Shown here: piece by piece, positions 8,670-16,061 of the stretch
How positions within the stretch are numbered: the first letter of the stretch is position 1
How the letters are laid out: each line of letters begins with the position of its first letter
NCBI GenBank assembly: GCA_021155985.1
Contig: JAJNBA010000025.1
Coordinates: 1 to 44,301 of the forward strand
DNA: 44,301 nt
Source of the DNA: Actinomycetes bacterium
GTDB lineage: Bacteria > Actinomycetota > UBA4738 > HRBIN12
Reading direction: 5' to 3'
Translations under genes and position numbers: made by a program
The notes under the pieces: model-generated
Told to the model about the DNA's origin: nothing
Seen by the model: only the letters and a program-made list of their open reading frames with translations
Databases searched by the model: none

Positions 8670-9367
8670 AGGTCGGCGATCTTCGCCAATCCGGCCACCT
8701 TCTTGAGCACGTACCGGTGGCCGTCGCGCTCGATCAAGCCCCGTCGCTGCCACTCCGTGAGGATGCGGGTCACGTTCTCACGGCTGCCTCCGCACAGACT
8801 GGCGAGATCGGCGTGGGTGACCGCCGGAACCAGGACGCCGTCGGTCGGGAGGTCGTCCAGGGTGGGGGTGACGAGCTGGAGGAGTCGTTTGGCGACGCGT
8901 CCCTTGAGGTCGAGATGCAGGAGGTCGTCGGTGAACGACTGGTGTTCACGGACCTGGCGGGCGAGCGCCTGGAGGAACCCGCGGGAGGCCGTGGGCTCCG
9001 CGGTCACGAACTCGAGGAACGACTCCGGCCCGATGGACCAGACGTCCGAGTCGTGGAGGGTGAGGACGCTCGCCGTCCGCGGCATCTTCCCGAGCGCCGA
9101 CAGCTCGCCTAGGAACCCGGGTGTATCGAGGGTCGCGTGCAGGACCCGGTTCCCGTTCGCCGTCTCGGAGCTGATCTCGACGCGGCCGGCGACCAGGAAG
9201 AAGACGTCACCGTCGGGATCGCCCTGGTGACACAGATAGGTCCCTCGACGGAATCGATGGACGGCGCCCTGCGCGGCGAATCGGTCGAGCTCCTTGCGGG
9301 GAACCTCCTCGAGGAAGGGCGCGCCGGTCATGATCCTCCCGACCTCCAGGTCGTCGGCTCGCCGCAT
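8666..9367 (-). CDS. Crp/Fnr-family transcriptional regulator
   Basis: 233-residue cyclic-nucleotide-binding transcription factor. Residues 15-125 are the effector beta-roll with the phosphate-binding cassette FLGELSALGKMPRTASV (85-101), which keeps the Gly-Glu and Arg-Thr pairs needed for a cyclic-nucleotide phosphate. Residues 126-165 contain the dimer helix and 184-205 the helix-turn-helix (THADLASLCGGSRENVTRIL). No Fnr-type cysteine cluster is present, so cAMP, cGMP or another small ligand is more likely than an Fe-S centre. Start ATG at 9367 lies 7 bases after a TAGGCT box on the minus strand. Crp-type palindromes lie 330-390 bases upstream in the same block, and another precedes the M23-like gene, so these are plausible targets. 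I cannot assign a specific orthologue. Confidence 0.93.
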   Translation of the reverse strand: MRRADDLEVGRIMTGAPFLEEVPRKELDRFAAQGAVHRFRRGTYLCHQGDPDGDVFFLVAGRVEISSETANGNRVLHATLDTPGFLGELSALGKMPRTASVLTLHDSDVWSIGPESFLEFVTAEPTASRGFLQALARQVREHQSFTDDLLHLDLKGRVAKRLLQLVTPTLDDLPTDGVLVPAVTHADLASLCGGSRENVTRILTEWQRRGLIERDGHRYVLKKVAGLAKIADL

Positions 9368-9374
9368 GGGATTG

Positions 9375-9380
9375 AGCCTA
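9375..9380 (-). promoter_or_regulatory. Putative -10 box of the Crp-family gene
   Basis: On the minus strand TAGGCT ends 7 bases before the ATG at 9367, in line with the leaderless pattern of the window. A TTGACG lies only 6 bases further upstream, too close to act as the matching -35. Confidence 0.45.
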
Positions 9381-9441
9381 CCGGCGCGTCAACGGGCACG
9401 CGAGCCCCCGAACGCGGATGAACGCGAAAAGGAAACGCGAA

Positions 9442-9465
9442 GGGCGGGGGCCGAGGCCCCCGCCC
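9442..9465 (-). terminator. Intrinsic terminator of the Lys-rich microprotein gene
   Basis: A perfect inverted repeat, GGGCGGGGGCC / GGCCCCCGCCC separated by 2 bases, forms about a 10-bp GC stem with a 4-base loop. On the minus strand it lies 22 bases after the stop at 9488 and is followed by TTCGCGTTTCCTTTT, a T-rich tail. It would separate the microprotein transcript from the downstream Crp-family gene. Confidence 0.75.
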
Positions 9466-9487
9466 TGGTGCGCAGATGTGTGGAGGA

Positions 9488-9631
9488 TCAGACCTTCTTG
9501 TGGGTCCGCTTCGTGGTCTTCTTGGTGGTCTGCTTATGCGTCCGCTTGAGCGAGACGCGAGCGGCGGCGCGGTCGCCCGCCTGCTTGTCCTTCGAAGACG
9601 CTGCCTTCGGCGTGATCTTCTTGTCTGCCAT
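9488..9631 (-). CDS. Lys-rich 47-residue microprotein, function unknown
   Basis: ATG at 9631 is preceded by AGGAGGAGGA about 6 bases upstream, one of the strongest ribosome binding sites in the window. The 47-residue product starts MADKKITPKAASSKDKQ and ends in a Lys/Thr/His tail with RTHKQTTKKTTKRTHKKV-like composition; RTHK occurs repeatedly after SLK. It is strongly basic, has no Cys or aromatic residues and no membrane segment, and resembles the tails of histone-like or ribosome-associated proteins. A strong terminator follows and a cluster of Crp-type palindromes lies upstream, so it looks like an independently regulated, well-translated gene. I recognise no family; nucleic-acid binding is an inference from charge only. 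Confidence 0.72.
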   Translation of the reverse strand: MADKKITPKAASSKDKQAGDRAAARVSLKRTHKQTTKKTTKRTHKKV

Positions 9632-9681
9632 CCCGGATCCTCCTCCTGTGCCCGTGGGCCCCTCTGGCCCTTGTGTGCCCG

Positions 9682-9757
9682 GTCACGTTCCTCGAGTGAC
9701 GTTCGTCACGCCGCCCGATGTGACGTGCACCCGACCTCCGGTGTGACGTACGTCACA
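9682..9757 (-). promoter_or_regulatory. Cluster of Crp-type palindromes upstream of the microprotein gene
   Basis: TGTGACGTACGTCACA at 9742-9757 is a perfect 16-base palindrome that matches the Crp consensus TGTGA-N6-TCACA exactly. GTGACGTTCGTCAC at 9696-9709 is a second near-perfect copy, and TGTGACGTGCAC at 9719-9730 holds a good half-site. The centres are spaced about 23-24 bases. GTCAC at 9682-9686 pairs with GTGAC at 9696-9700 as a further overlapping inverted repeat. The cluster sits 50-130 bases before the ATG at 9631 and just after the zinc-finger gene. The neighbouring Crp-family protein is the obvious candidate binder. Confidence 0.72.
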
Positions 9758-9768
9758 ACCTAATGGGC

Positions 9769-9981
9769 TCAGCTGTCCAGCTCCGGCAGGTCGACCGGGT
9801 CGGGCCGGGGGGTACAGACCTTGCACCAGAGCGCGTCCTCGACGACGAGGGCGCGCGTCACGTCTTTCCCCTTGAAGAGCTCGAGTACGAACGGCTGGGT
9901 CTCCGCGTGGTCCTCGCACACCCCGCGTCCGCAGAAGCGACATACCCCCACGGCGTTCCTGCGACAGTGCCAGCAATCCAC
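9769..9981 (-). CDS. Small Cys-rich zinc-finger protein (DUF2180-like)
   Basis: A 70-residue protein with N-terminal motif C-x2-C-x7-C-x2-C-x4-C-x2-H (within DCWHCRRNAVGVCRFC and GRGVCEDH) and a C-terminal WCKVC pair. This looks like a cross-brace or treble-clef zinc site similar to DUF2180/B-box-type small proteins. I chose GTG at 9981 because AGGAGG lies 5 bases before it and the Cys motif starts right after; the longer open frame upstream overlaps the protease gene. It begins 10 bases after the stop of the M50 protease gene and so is likely cotranscribed with it. Function unknown; an accessory or adaptor role for the protease is an inference from position. Confidence 0.75.
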   Translation of the reverse strand: MDCWHCRRNAVGVCRFCGRGVCEDHAETQPFVLELFKGKDVTRALVVEDALWCKVCTPRPDPVDLPELDS

Positions 9982-9991
9982 GCGATCCTCC

Positions 9992-12271
9992 TCAGTGCTG
10001 CCAGATGCGGTCGGCGGCGGGGCGGAGCGTACCGCGTCGGAACGCATCGGCGACGACGAGCTCGAACCCGTCGCGATCGAGAGCGAACAGGCGCATCGGC
10101 GTCGATGCGGTGACCGTCGCTGTCCGAGGAACGTCCCTCAGCAACGCCACTTCGCCGAAGTACCTGCCCTTCCCGATCGCGCCGACCCGGGTCCCGTCGC
10201 GCACGACCTCCGCCCGTCCCGAGGCGATCACGTAGAACCGATCGCCGGGCTCCCCCTGGGTCACCAATGCATCGCCGGGGCCGGCTGTACGCCACGTTCC
10301 GTGCTCGAGGATGACCGTGAGCTGCTCCGAGTCGAGGCTGCTGAAGAGGGGGAGTTCTCGCAGCTCTGCCAGCGCCTGCATCGTGTGACCGAAGTCCGGG
10401 GCGCGCATGTCCTCGGCGAGCAGTCGGTCGAACGTTCCCTTGTCCACCTCGAAGAGCTCGACCTCATCCACAGCGCGAACGGTCGCCTGACGCCGATGGG
10501 ACCCGAGCAGCCCCATCTCGCCGAACGATTCGCCCCTCATCATCGTCCGGAGCACGCGGGTGTCCCCGGTCCCCGGATCCTCGTCCTCGATCTGCACGGT
10601 CCCGGTCCGGACCACGTAGAACGCGTCCGGCTGGTCGCCCTGGCGGAAGATTGGCTCGCCCGCCCGGAGGATCCGGAGGTGCACGCGCCCCGCGAGATCC
10701 GACAGGACATCCTCGGGCAGGTCGTCGAACGCCGGGAGCTCGTCGATCAGCTCGGCGGCTTCGATCCGCCACGTCGTTTCGAGACGGAACCGGATCGCCC
10801 GGACCAGGCCACCGATCCGGCGCAGCAGGAGCCGGAGCAGGTTGAGCAGACCTCGGATCACCGGTCCGGCGAGGAAGGCCGCCAACAGGAAGAGGAGGAT
10901 CTTCGAGCCGATCTTGCCCCGCCACAGGCTGAGGACCAGCTCACCGAAGATCACCTTCCAGAAGAAGAAGGCGGTGTAGAAGGAGAAGATCGTGAACGCG
11001 ATCCCGGCGATCGCGTATCCCCCGAGCCCCCACTCCTGCGGCGTGAGCCGCTCGCGCTCCCGGAACTTGTGCCAGAGGTCGTGTTGCACGAACTGGAGCG
11101 ACCGAGGTCGGAGGTCGGGGACCTGGATCAGGTCGGAGAGGATCCAGTAGCCGTCGAGCTCCAGCAACGGGATCAGGTTCAGGAAGATCACGACGTAGTT
11201 GAGGAGCGCGAACTTGTAGAGAAGGTCCGCGATCGGCCCCTCGGGGAAGAGGAAGACGGCGAGGCCGGCGACGCCCGCGATCACGAGCTCGGTGAACGGT
11301 CCGGCGGAGGACTGCAGGATCCGCTGCCGACGGTCGAGCATGAGGCTGTCCGTCGCCTCGACGAAGAACGCCGGCGCGCCGAAGTAGATCATGAAGCCGG
11401 CGCTCTTCACCTTCCGGTCGTAGCGCGAGATCACGACCGCGTGCCCGAGCTCGTGCATGAACGTCAGGAAGAACGCGAGGGCGAGCAGGATCGCCGATTC
11501 GACGGCCGCGTTCCGACTCCCGAGTTTGAAATCCCTCGCGATAGCGACGTCCAGGAACGCGATCAGCCCGGCGATCGCGACCACGCTCGAGATCAGTGCG
11601 ACTGGCCACCAGAAGAACGGTCGCAGGACGTAGCGGTAGGAGAAGCGGACCAGGCGGTCGGCGCCCTTCCAGTCGATCGAGAGGGTCTTGCCGAAGCGCT
11701 TCAGCTTCTTGCGACCCGGCGAGGACGGATCCAGTCGGTCGACGATCAGCTCGTCGGTGGGGATCGGGGCGGGATCGAGGAATCCACCCGAGTACAGCGC
11801 GAGTACGAGGTCGGTGACGGGTTCGGCGTCGAGACCTCCGCCACCCTCCATCCGCTCGACGACGAGCTCACCCACCGTCCTCGAGCCGTCCATCTTCGGC
11901 AGGAGCTCCGCCTCCCACACCTCCAGGCGGTAGTGGAGCTCGCGGTCGTCCCTCGCGAGCATCGCGTAGTCGTTGCCCCACCGGAGCCGGAAGATCTTCA
12001 CCTCGCACCCGTCCCGCATGCGAGGGCGTTGATCGGCGATCTCGAGGGAGCCGGCGAGACGGACGTAGACGTCGGCATGCACGGGTGGAGGCGCGGCCAG
12101 AGCCCGCTCGAGGGCGGTGGCGAGGATCGGCGCGGTGGGGTCCACGAGCCGGGTGGTCACGAGCCCCCGGAGATCGATCGCTCTCGTGGCCCGGATCCGT
12201 CGCTGCCGGAGGCTGTCGATGGCGATGATCAGGCCGACCGCGAAGAGCACGAACAGGATGATCGTCGGCAT
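9992..12271 (-). CDS. M50-family membrane zinc metalloprotease with two C-terminal cyclic-nucleotide-binding domains
   Basis: 759-residue membrane protein. Residues 1-18 are a membrane helix; 90-170 look like a PqqD-like winged-helix domain, as seen in some peptide zinc metalloproteases. Several membrane helices follow at about 220-245, 258-272, 325-345, 355-370, 415-450 and 458-475. The M50 active site HELGH is at 273-277, and the second-site motif LDG is at 372-374 (LLELDGYW). Residues 515-620 and 637-745 are two cyclic-nucleotide-binding beta-rolls with cassettes FGEMGLLGSHRRQATV and FGEVALLRDVPRTATV; the second keeps the Arg-Thr pair, the first has Arg-Gln. A nucleotide-gated site-2 type protease is the simplest reading. 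ATG 12271 has GGAGGG 6 bases upstream. The zinc-finger gene follows. The substrate is unknown; membrane-anchored regulators are typical of M50 enzymes. Confidence 0.92.
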   Translation of the reverse strand: MPTIILFVLFAVGLIIAIDSLRQRRIRATRAIDLRGLVTTRLVDPTAPILATALERALAAPPPVHADVYVRLAGSLEIADQRPRMRDGCEVKIFRLRWGNDYAMLARDDRELHYRLEVWEAELLPKMDGSRTVGELVVERMEGGGGLDAEPVTDLVLALYSGGFLDPAPIPTDELIVDRLDPSSPGRKKLKRFGKTLSIDWKGADRLVRFSYRYVLRPFFWWPVALISSVVAIAGLIAFLDVAIARDFKLGSRNAAVESAILLALAFFLTFMHELGHAVVISRYDRKVKSAGFMIYFGAPAFFVEATDSLMLDRRQRILQSSAGPFTELVIAGVAGLAVFLFPEGPIADLLYKFALLNYVVIFLNLIPLLELDGYWILSDLIQVPDLRPRSLQFVQHDLWHKFRERERLTPQEWGLGGYAIAGIAFTIFSFYTAFFFWKVIFGELVLSLWRGKIGSKILLFLLAAFLAGPVIRGLLNLLRLLLRRIGGLVRAIRFRLETTWRIEAAELIDELPAFDDLPEDVLSDLAGRVHLRILRAGEPIFRQGDQPDAFYVVRTGTVQIEDEDPGTGDTRVLRTMMRGESFGEMGLLGSHRRQATVRAVDEVELFEVDKGTFDRLLAEDMRAPDFGHTMQALAELRELPLFSSLDSEQLTVILEHGTWRTAGPGDALVTQGEPGDRFYVIASGRAEVVRDGTRVGAIGKGRYFGEVALLRDVPRTATVTASTPMRLFALDRDGFELVVADAFRRGTLRPAADRIWQH

Positions 12272-12342
12272 CGGTACCCTCCGGCCGGCCGCGTGCCGGT
12301 CGGCGGCATCCTGCCTCGCGCGGCGCCGCGACGCAACGTTGC

Positions 12343-12348
12343 TAGCCT
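12343..12348 (+). promoter_or_regulatory. Putative -10 box for leaderless trmD transcript
   Basis: TAGCCT ends 6 bases before the trmD ATG, so transcription could start on the A of the start codon. It lies in the 83-base gap between the divergent protease gene and trmD, which fits trmD having lost its usual rimM operon promoter. Confidence 0.5.
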
Positions 12349-12354
12349 CGCGGG

Positions 12355-13026
12355 ATGAGGATCGACGTGTTCACGATCTTCCCCGCGATCCTGGAAGCGC
12401 CTGTACGGGAGAGCCTCCTGGGTCGCGCGATCGCGGAGCGATTGCTCGAGGTACGGATCCACGATCTGCGGACCTGGTCGACGGATCATCATCGGAGCGT
12501 CGACGACGAGGCGTACGGGGGTGGCCCCGGGATGGTCCTGAAGCCGGAGCCGATCTTCGCGGCCGTGGAATCGCTCGATCCCGATCGCGGGCGGGTGTTG
12601 CTGCTCTCGCCCGCCGGCCGACGCCTCGAGCAATCACTCGTGCGAGAGCTCGCGGGGGAAGAGCACCTGACGCTTGTCTGCGGTCGCTACGAAGGGGTGG
12701 ATGAGCGCGTCATCGAAGGTCTTCCCGCCGAGGAGGTGTCGATCGGCGACTACGTGCTCGCCGGCGGAGAGGTCCCGGCCCTGGTGGTGATCGAGGCCGT
12801 CACACGCCTGATCCCGGGTGTGATCGGCAAAGAGGAGTCGCACGAGCGGGACTCGTTCGCGGAGCCGGGGATGCTCGACCACCCCCACTTCACGCGTCCC
12901 GCGGTGTTCCGGGGGATGGCCGTCCCCGAGGTCTTGCGATCGGGCGATCACGGGGCCGTGGAACGTTGGCGCCGAGAAGCCGCACGAGAGAAGACCTTCC
13001 GCAACCGCCCGGACCTGGCGGGGTAG
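12355..13026 (+). CDS. trmD: tRNA (guanine-N1-)-methyltransferase TrmD
   Basis: Makes m1G37 next to the anticodon of tRNAs for Leu, Pro and Arg, using S-adenosylmethionine, and prevents +1 frameshifting. The 223-residue protein has the SPOUT trefoil knot: N-terminal [20 protein letters not shown], the [18 protein letters not shown] loop, [13 protein letters not shown], and [20 protein letters not shown], which form the AdoMet pocket. The catalytic Asp lies in the knot-to-linker region (ESHERDSF). It is slightly short at the C-terminus against the common 230-250. rplS follows after 59 bases with its own possible -10 box. Confidence 0.97.
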   Translation: MRIDVFTIFPAILEAPVRESLLGRAIAERLLEVRIHDLRTWSTDHHRSVDDEAYGGGPGMVLKPEPIFAAVESLDPDRGRVLLLSPAGRRLEQSLVRELAGEEHLTLVCGRYEGVDERVIEGLPAEEVSIGDYVLAGGEVPALVVIEAVTRLIPGVIGKEESHERDSFAEPGMLDHPHFTRPAVFRGMAVPEVLRSGDHGAVERWRREAAREKTFRNRPDLAG

Positions 13027-13067
13027 CTCGCACTGAGACGTTGAGCGGGCCGGAGAGGGCTCGCTGG

Positions 13068-13073
13068 TATCCT
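13068..13073 (+). promoter_or_regulatory. Putative -10 box upstream of rplS
   Basis: TATCCT ends 12 bases before the rplS ATG. The same GGTATCCTTGC string is found just ahead of proS. No good ribosome binding site lies between box and start, so a very short or absent leader is likely. Confidence 0.45.
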
Positions 13074-13085
13074 TGCTCGCCCGCC

Positions 13086-13676
13086 ATGAACACCACCGAT
13101 CTCGTCGAGCACTCCTACCTGCGCAGAGGGCTTCCCCAGTTCCGACCGGGTGACACCGTCAAGGTCCATGCCCGCGTCGTCGAAGGCAACCGGGAGCGCG
13201 TGCAGGTCTTCCAGGGCGTCGTGATCCGGCGCTCGGGCGGCGGGCTCCGCGAGACGTTCACCGTCCGGAAGATCTCCTTCGGCGTGGGTGTCGAGCGCAC
13301 GTTCCCGCTCCACTCGCCGTCGATCGCGAAGCTCGAAGTCGTGCAGCACGGGCACGTCCGCCGCGCGAAGCTCTATTACCTCCGCGATCTCCGTGGCAAG
13401 AAGGCCCGGATCAAGGAGCGCAGGATCGACGAAGCCAAGCTCGCCGCGATGGAGGCGATGAGAGCCGAGGAGGAGGCGAAGGGTGCCGCTGCCGAGCAGG
13501 GCTCCATGGAGGCTCTCGAGGAGGCAGAGACGGCGGCCGAGCTCGAGCCCGACGCCGAAGGCGAAGCTCTCACGGACGGCGAGCTCGCCACAGAGGAGGC
13601 GGCCGAGGTCGGGGCCGCGTCCGAGGACGGAGCCGACCCATCCGCCGACGAGGCGGGGGAGCGGGCCGAGGCCTGA
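13086..13676 (+). CDS. rplS: 50S ribosomal protein bL19 with acidic C-terminal extension
   Basis: Large-subunit protein at the 30S-50S interface. Residues 1-115 are canonical bL19 ([75 protein letters not shown]). Residues 116-196 form an extension: a Lys/Arg/Glu helix, then an Ala/Glu/Asp-rich acidic tail. bL19 is normally 112-120 residues. The start is ATG at 13086; the open frame runs further upstream but the family N-terminus ([13 protein letters not shown]) begins here. lepB begins 3 bases after the stop. Confidence 0.96.
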   Translation: MNTTDLVEHSYLRRGLPQFRPGDTVKVHARVVEGNRERVQVFQGVVIRRSGGGLRETFTVRKISFGVGVERTFPLHSPSIAKLEVVQHGHVRRAKLYYLRDLRGKKARIKERRIDEAKLAAMEAMRAEEEAKGAAAEQGSMEALEEAETAAELEPDAEGEALTDGELATEEAAEVGAASEDGADPSADEAGERAEA

Positions 13677-13679
13677 GGA

Positions 13680-14414
13680 GTGACCGAGACGCGGGATCCG
13701 GCCGAGGTGGCCGACCCTGCGCCATCCGAGCCACGGGTCCCTGACGACGGGGCGAGCACCTCCGAACAGCGCCGGACCCCCCACGCGGGTCGTCACCGCC
13801 ACGAGCCGCAGACCGTCACCGCGACTCTCCGCGAGCTGGTTCCGCTGGTCCTGTCGGCGCTCCTGCTCGCGATCATGATCAAGAGCTTCCTGATCCAGGC
13901 GTTCTTCATCCCGACCAGCTCGATGGAGCCCACCCTGCGACCGGGCGATCGGATCCTCGTTTGCCGGGTGTGCAAGCTGTTCTCCGACGTGACGTACGGC
14001 GACGTGATCGTGTTCTCCGACCCAGCTCCCGCCCCGCACGAGGCCCGGGGGATCGTGGGGGGCTTCGTCCATTGGTTGGGGGAGGGGATCGGCGTCGCGA
14101 GGCCCGAGGACGACGACTTCATCAAACGCGTCGTCGCCCTCGAGGGAGACACCTGGGAGATGCGCAGGGGCCTGCTGTTCGTGAACGGCGCGCGGGTGAT
14201 CGAGAAGTACGTCGCCGAGGAGCAGGATCGTCGAGACTTCGGCCCGGAGACGGTTCCGGATGGCATGCTGTTCGTGCTGGGCGACAACCGGTTGCATTCG
14301 GGCGACTCGAGGTTCCCCCCGCCTGGAGGGCTCGGCTACATCCCGGAGGAGAAGGTGATCGGCGAGGCGTTCGTGATCGCGTGGCCTGTCGACAGGATCG
14401 GAGGGATCGATTGA
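13680..14414 (+). CDS. lepB: Type I signal peptidase
   Basis: Membrane-bound peptidase that removes signal peptides from exported proteins. The 244-residue protein has a polar Pro/Arg/His-rich cytoplasmic N-terminus (1-48), one membrane helix (about 53-75), then the catalytic domain: Ser81 in IPTSSMEPTL, the general-base Lys149 in FIKRVVALEGD, and box E GDNRLHSGDSR near 218-228. It keeps the Ser-Lys dyad and the usual order of boxes. GTG at 13680 is 3 bases after rplS; the Shine-Dalgarno-like GAGGA is very close to this start, so an internal start is possible. The rplS-lepB-rnhB order is common in actinobacteria. rnhB overlaps by 4 bases. Confidence 0.95.
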   Translation: MTETRDPAEVADPAPSEPRVPDDGASTSEQRRTPHAGRHRHEPQTVTATLRELVPLVLSALLLAIMIKSFLIQAFFIPTSSMEPTLRPGDRILVCRVCKLFSDVTYGDVIVFSDPAPAPHEARGIVGGFVHWLGEGIGVARPEDDDFIKRVVALEGDTWEMRRGLLFVNGARVIEKYVAEEQDRRDFGPETVPDGMLFVLGDNRLHSGDSRFPPPGGLGYIPEEKVIGEAFVIAWPVDRIGGID

Positions 14415-15085
14415 CCCTCGACCTCGTCCGCTTCGAGCGCGCGCTTCGCGATCAGGGCTTCTCCCGGGTCGCGGGCGCCGATGAGGCGGGCCGCGGCGCG
14501 CTCGCAGGGCCGTTGGTGGCCGCCGCCGTGGTGCTTCCTGACGGGTTCGACCCCGAGGGGATCGACGACTCGAAGGTCCTCACGCGGAACCAGCGCGAGG
14601 CCGCGTACGAGCGGATCGTCGCGGTGGCGGCGTTCGCCGTCGCGAAGGCCGAGCCCGGTGTGATCGACAGCCGCGGTCTCCATCGTTCGAACGTGGCGCT
14701 TCTTCGGCGGTGCGTGCGCGCGCTCGACCCACCGCCTGAGTACGCGCTCACCGACGGATTCCCGGTGCCGCGCATGCCGTGCCCCTCCCTCGCCATGAAG
14801 AAGGGCGACGCCGTGGCGGTCTCGGTCGCCGCGGCCTCGATCGTCGCGAAGGTGACCCGGGATCGGATCATGGTCCGCATGCATCGGCGCTATCCGGCGT
14901 TCGGCTTCGATCACAACGTGGGCTACGGCACGCCGGAGCACCTCGAGGTCCTCGACCGGCTCGGGCCTACTCCGATCCACCGGCTGTCGTTCGCGTGCGT
15001 CGGGCAGCCGCTGCTCCCCGGGATGGATCGGTCGATCGGCCTCCCGACGTGGGGGCCGCCTCCGCATGAGAGCATGACCCCATGA
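14411..15085 (+). CDS. rnhB: Ribonuclease HII
   Basis: Removes ribonucleotides and RNA-DNA hybrids from DNA. The start is taken as TTG at 14411, which overlaps the lepB stop (TTGA); the frame is open for 450 bases further upstream, but that stretch is only the shadow of lepB. The 224-residue product carries the RNase HII motifs VAGADEAGRGALAGPLVAAAV (catalytic Asp and Glu, about residues 18-22), IDDSKVLTRNQRE, the third acidic residue in YALTDGFPV, and SIVAKVTRDRIM plus the Tyr/His region GFDHNVGYGT. DUF2469 overlaps the stop by 4 bases (ATGA). Confidence 0.93.
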   Translation: MTLDLVRFERALRDQGFSRVAGADEAGRGALAGPLVAAAVVLPDGFDPEGIDDSKVLTRNQREAAYERIVAVAAFAVAKAEPGVIDSRGLHRSNVALLRRCVRALDPPPEYALTDGFPVPRMPCPSLAMKKGDAVAVSVAAASIVAKVTRDRIMVRMHRRYPAFGFDHNVGYGTPEHLEVLDRLGPTPIHRLSFACVGQPLLPGMDRSIGLPTWGPPPHESMTP

Positions 15086-15390
15086 ACGAGGACGATATCG
15101 AGCGCTTCGAGGAGGAGCGGGAGCTCGAGCTCTACCGTGAGTACCGCGACGTCCTCCCGATGTTCGCGTTCGTGATCGAGACGGAGCGGCGCTTCTATCT
15201 CGCGAACAAGGTGGATCTCGAGCACCTCGACGGCGGTTGGGTGCGCCTCGAGTTGAGCGACGCCTGGGTCTGGGACATGTTCCGCCCGGCCCGGTTCGTC
15301 TCCTCCGTGCGCGTGGTCACACGGCACGACGTCAACGTCGAGGAGCTCCGGCAGGAGGCCACCACGATCCCCGACGCGCCCGACGTGTGA
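15082..15390 (+). CDS. DUF2469 actinobacterial conserved protein
   Basis: A 102-residue acidic cytosolic protein that begins MNEDDIERFEEERELELYRE and has the family core FVIETERRFYLANKV. DUF2469 proteins are a hallmark of Actinobacteria and lie next to rnhB, as here; their function is not known to me. ATG overlaps the rnhB stop (ATGA). The gene is a main taxonomic clue for the window. Confidence 0.9.
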   Translation: MNEDDIERFEEERELELYREYRDVLPMFAFVIETERRFYLANKVDLEHLDGGWVRLELSDAWVWDMFRPARFVSSVRVVTRHDVNVEELRQEATTIPDAPDV

Positions 15391-16031
15391 TGCCCTCCCC
15401 GGAGGTGTTCGGGGCATTCGCCGTGGCGTCGCTCGCGCTGTTGATCGTGCCCGGCCCATCGGTCCTCTATATCGTCACGCGCTCCGTGGACCAAGGGAAA
15501 GCAGCGGGATTGGTCTCCGTCCTGGGCATCCACACGGGCTCGATCGTCCACGTCGCGGCGGCCGCGCTCGGGTTGTCCGCGATCCTGGCGTCGTCGGCCA
15601 TCGCGTTCGGGATCGTGAAGTATGCGGGCGCCGCCTATCTGATCTGGCTCGGGATCAAGGCGATCCGCGACAGAGGTGAGGCGCGGACCGAGCTGCGGGG
15701 ACGCGAGCATTCCTTGGCTCGGATCTATGCGCAGGGGGTCGTGGTGAACGTCTTGAACCCGAAGACGGCACTGTTCTTCCTCGCGTTCCTGCCGCAGTTC
15801 GTGGATGTGTCGAAGGGGTCCGTGCCGCTGCAGGCGGTGATCCTGGGCGCCACGTTCATCGTGCTGGGGTTCATCTCGGACGGGACGTACGCGCTGGTCT
15901 CTGCCCGGGTCTCGCGGGCGATCAGGGCACGACGTCGAGCCGGATCGGCGAGACGCTGGCTCCCCGGTCTGACCTTGATCGGTCTGGGCGTCGCGTCGGC
16001 ACTCACCGGCCGCCGCTCCGCCGTCACGTAG
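15390..16031 (+). CDS. LysE/RhtB-family amino-acid exporter
   Basis: 213-residue membrane protein with about six membrane segments. The family motif IVPGPSVLYIVTRSVDQGKAAG occurs near residues 19-40, and VVNVLNPKTALFFLAFLPQFV near 118-138 is the second signature. Members export lysine, threonine, homoserine lactone and similar compounds; the substrate cannot be read from the sequence. I place the start at ATG 15390, which overlaps the DUF2469 stop (TGATG), rather than at the longer upstream frame. The C-terminus is short and Arg-rich. Confidence 0.9.
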   Translation: MPSPEVFGAFAVASLALLIVPGPSVLYIVTRSVDQGKAAGLVSVLGIHTGSIVHVAAAALGLSAILASSAIAFGIVKYAGAAYLIWLGIKAIRDRGEARTELRGREHSLARIYAQGVVVNVLNPKTALFFLAFLPQFVDVSKGSVPLQAVILGATFIVLGFISDGTYALVSARVSRAIRARRRAGSARRWLPGLTLIGLGVASALTGRRSAVT

Positions 16032-16049
16032 CCTGTCGGCGACCGGCGC

Positions 16050-16055
16050 TACCGT
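16050..16055 (+). promoter_or_regulatory. Putative -10 box for leaderless yraN transcript
   Basis: TACCGT ends 6 bases before the GTG at 16062. A second box-like string, TAGCCT, overlaps the end of the upstream exporter gene 30 bases earlier. Confidence 0.4.
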
Positions 16056-16061
16056 CGTGGC

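Noticed and set aside
9821-12358. Plus-strand 845-codon frame opposite the M50 protease
   Set aside because: Shadow frame; the minus strand has HELGH, cyclic-nucleotide cassettes and a ribosome binding site.
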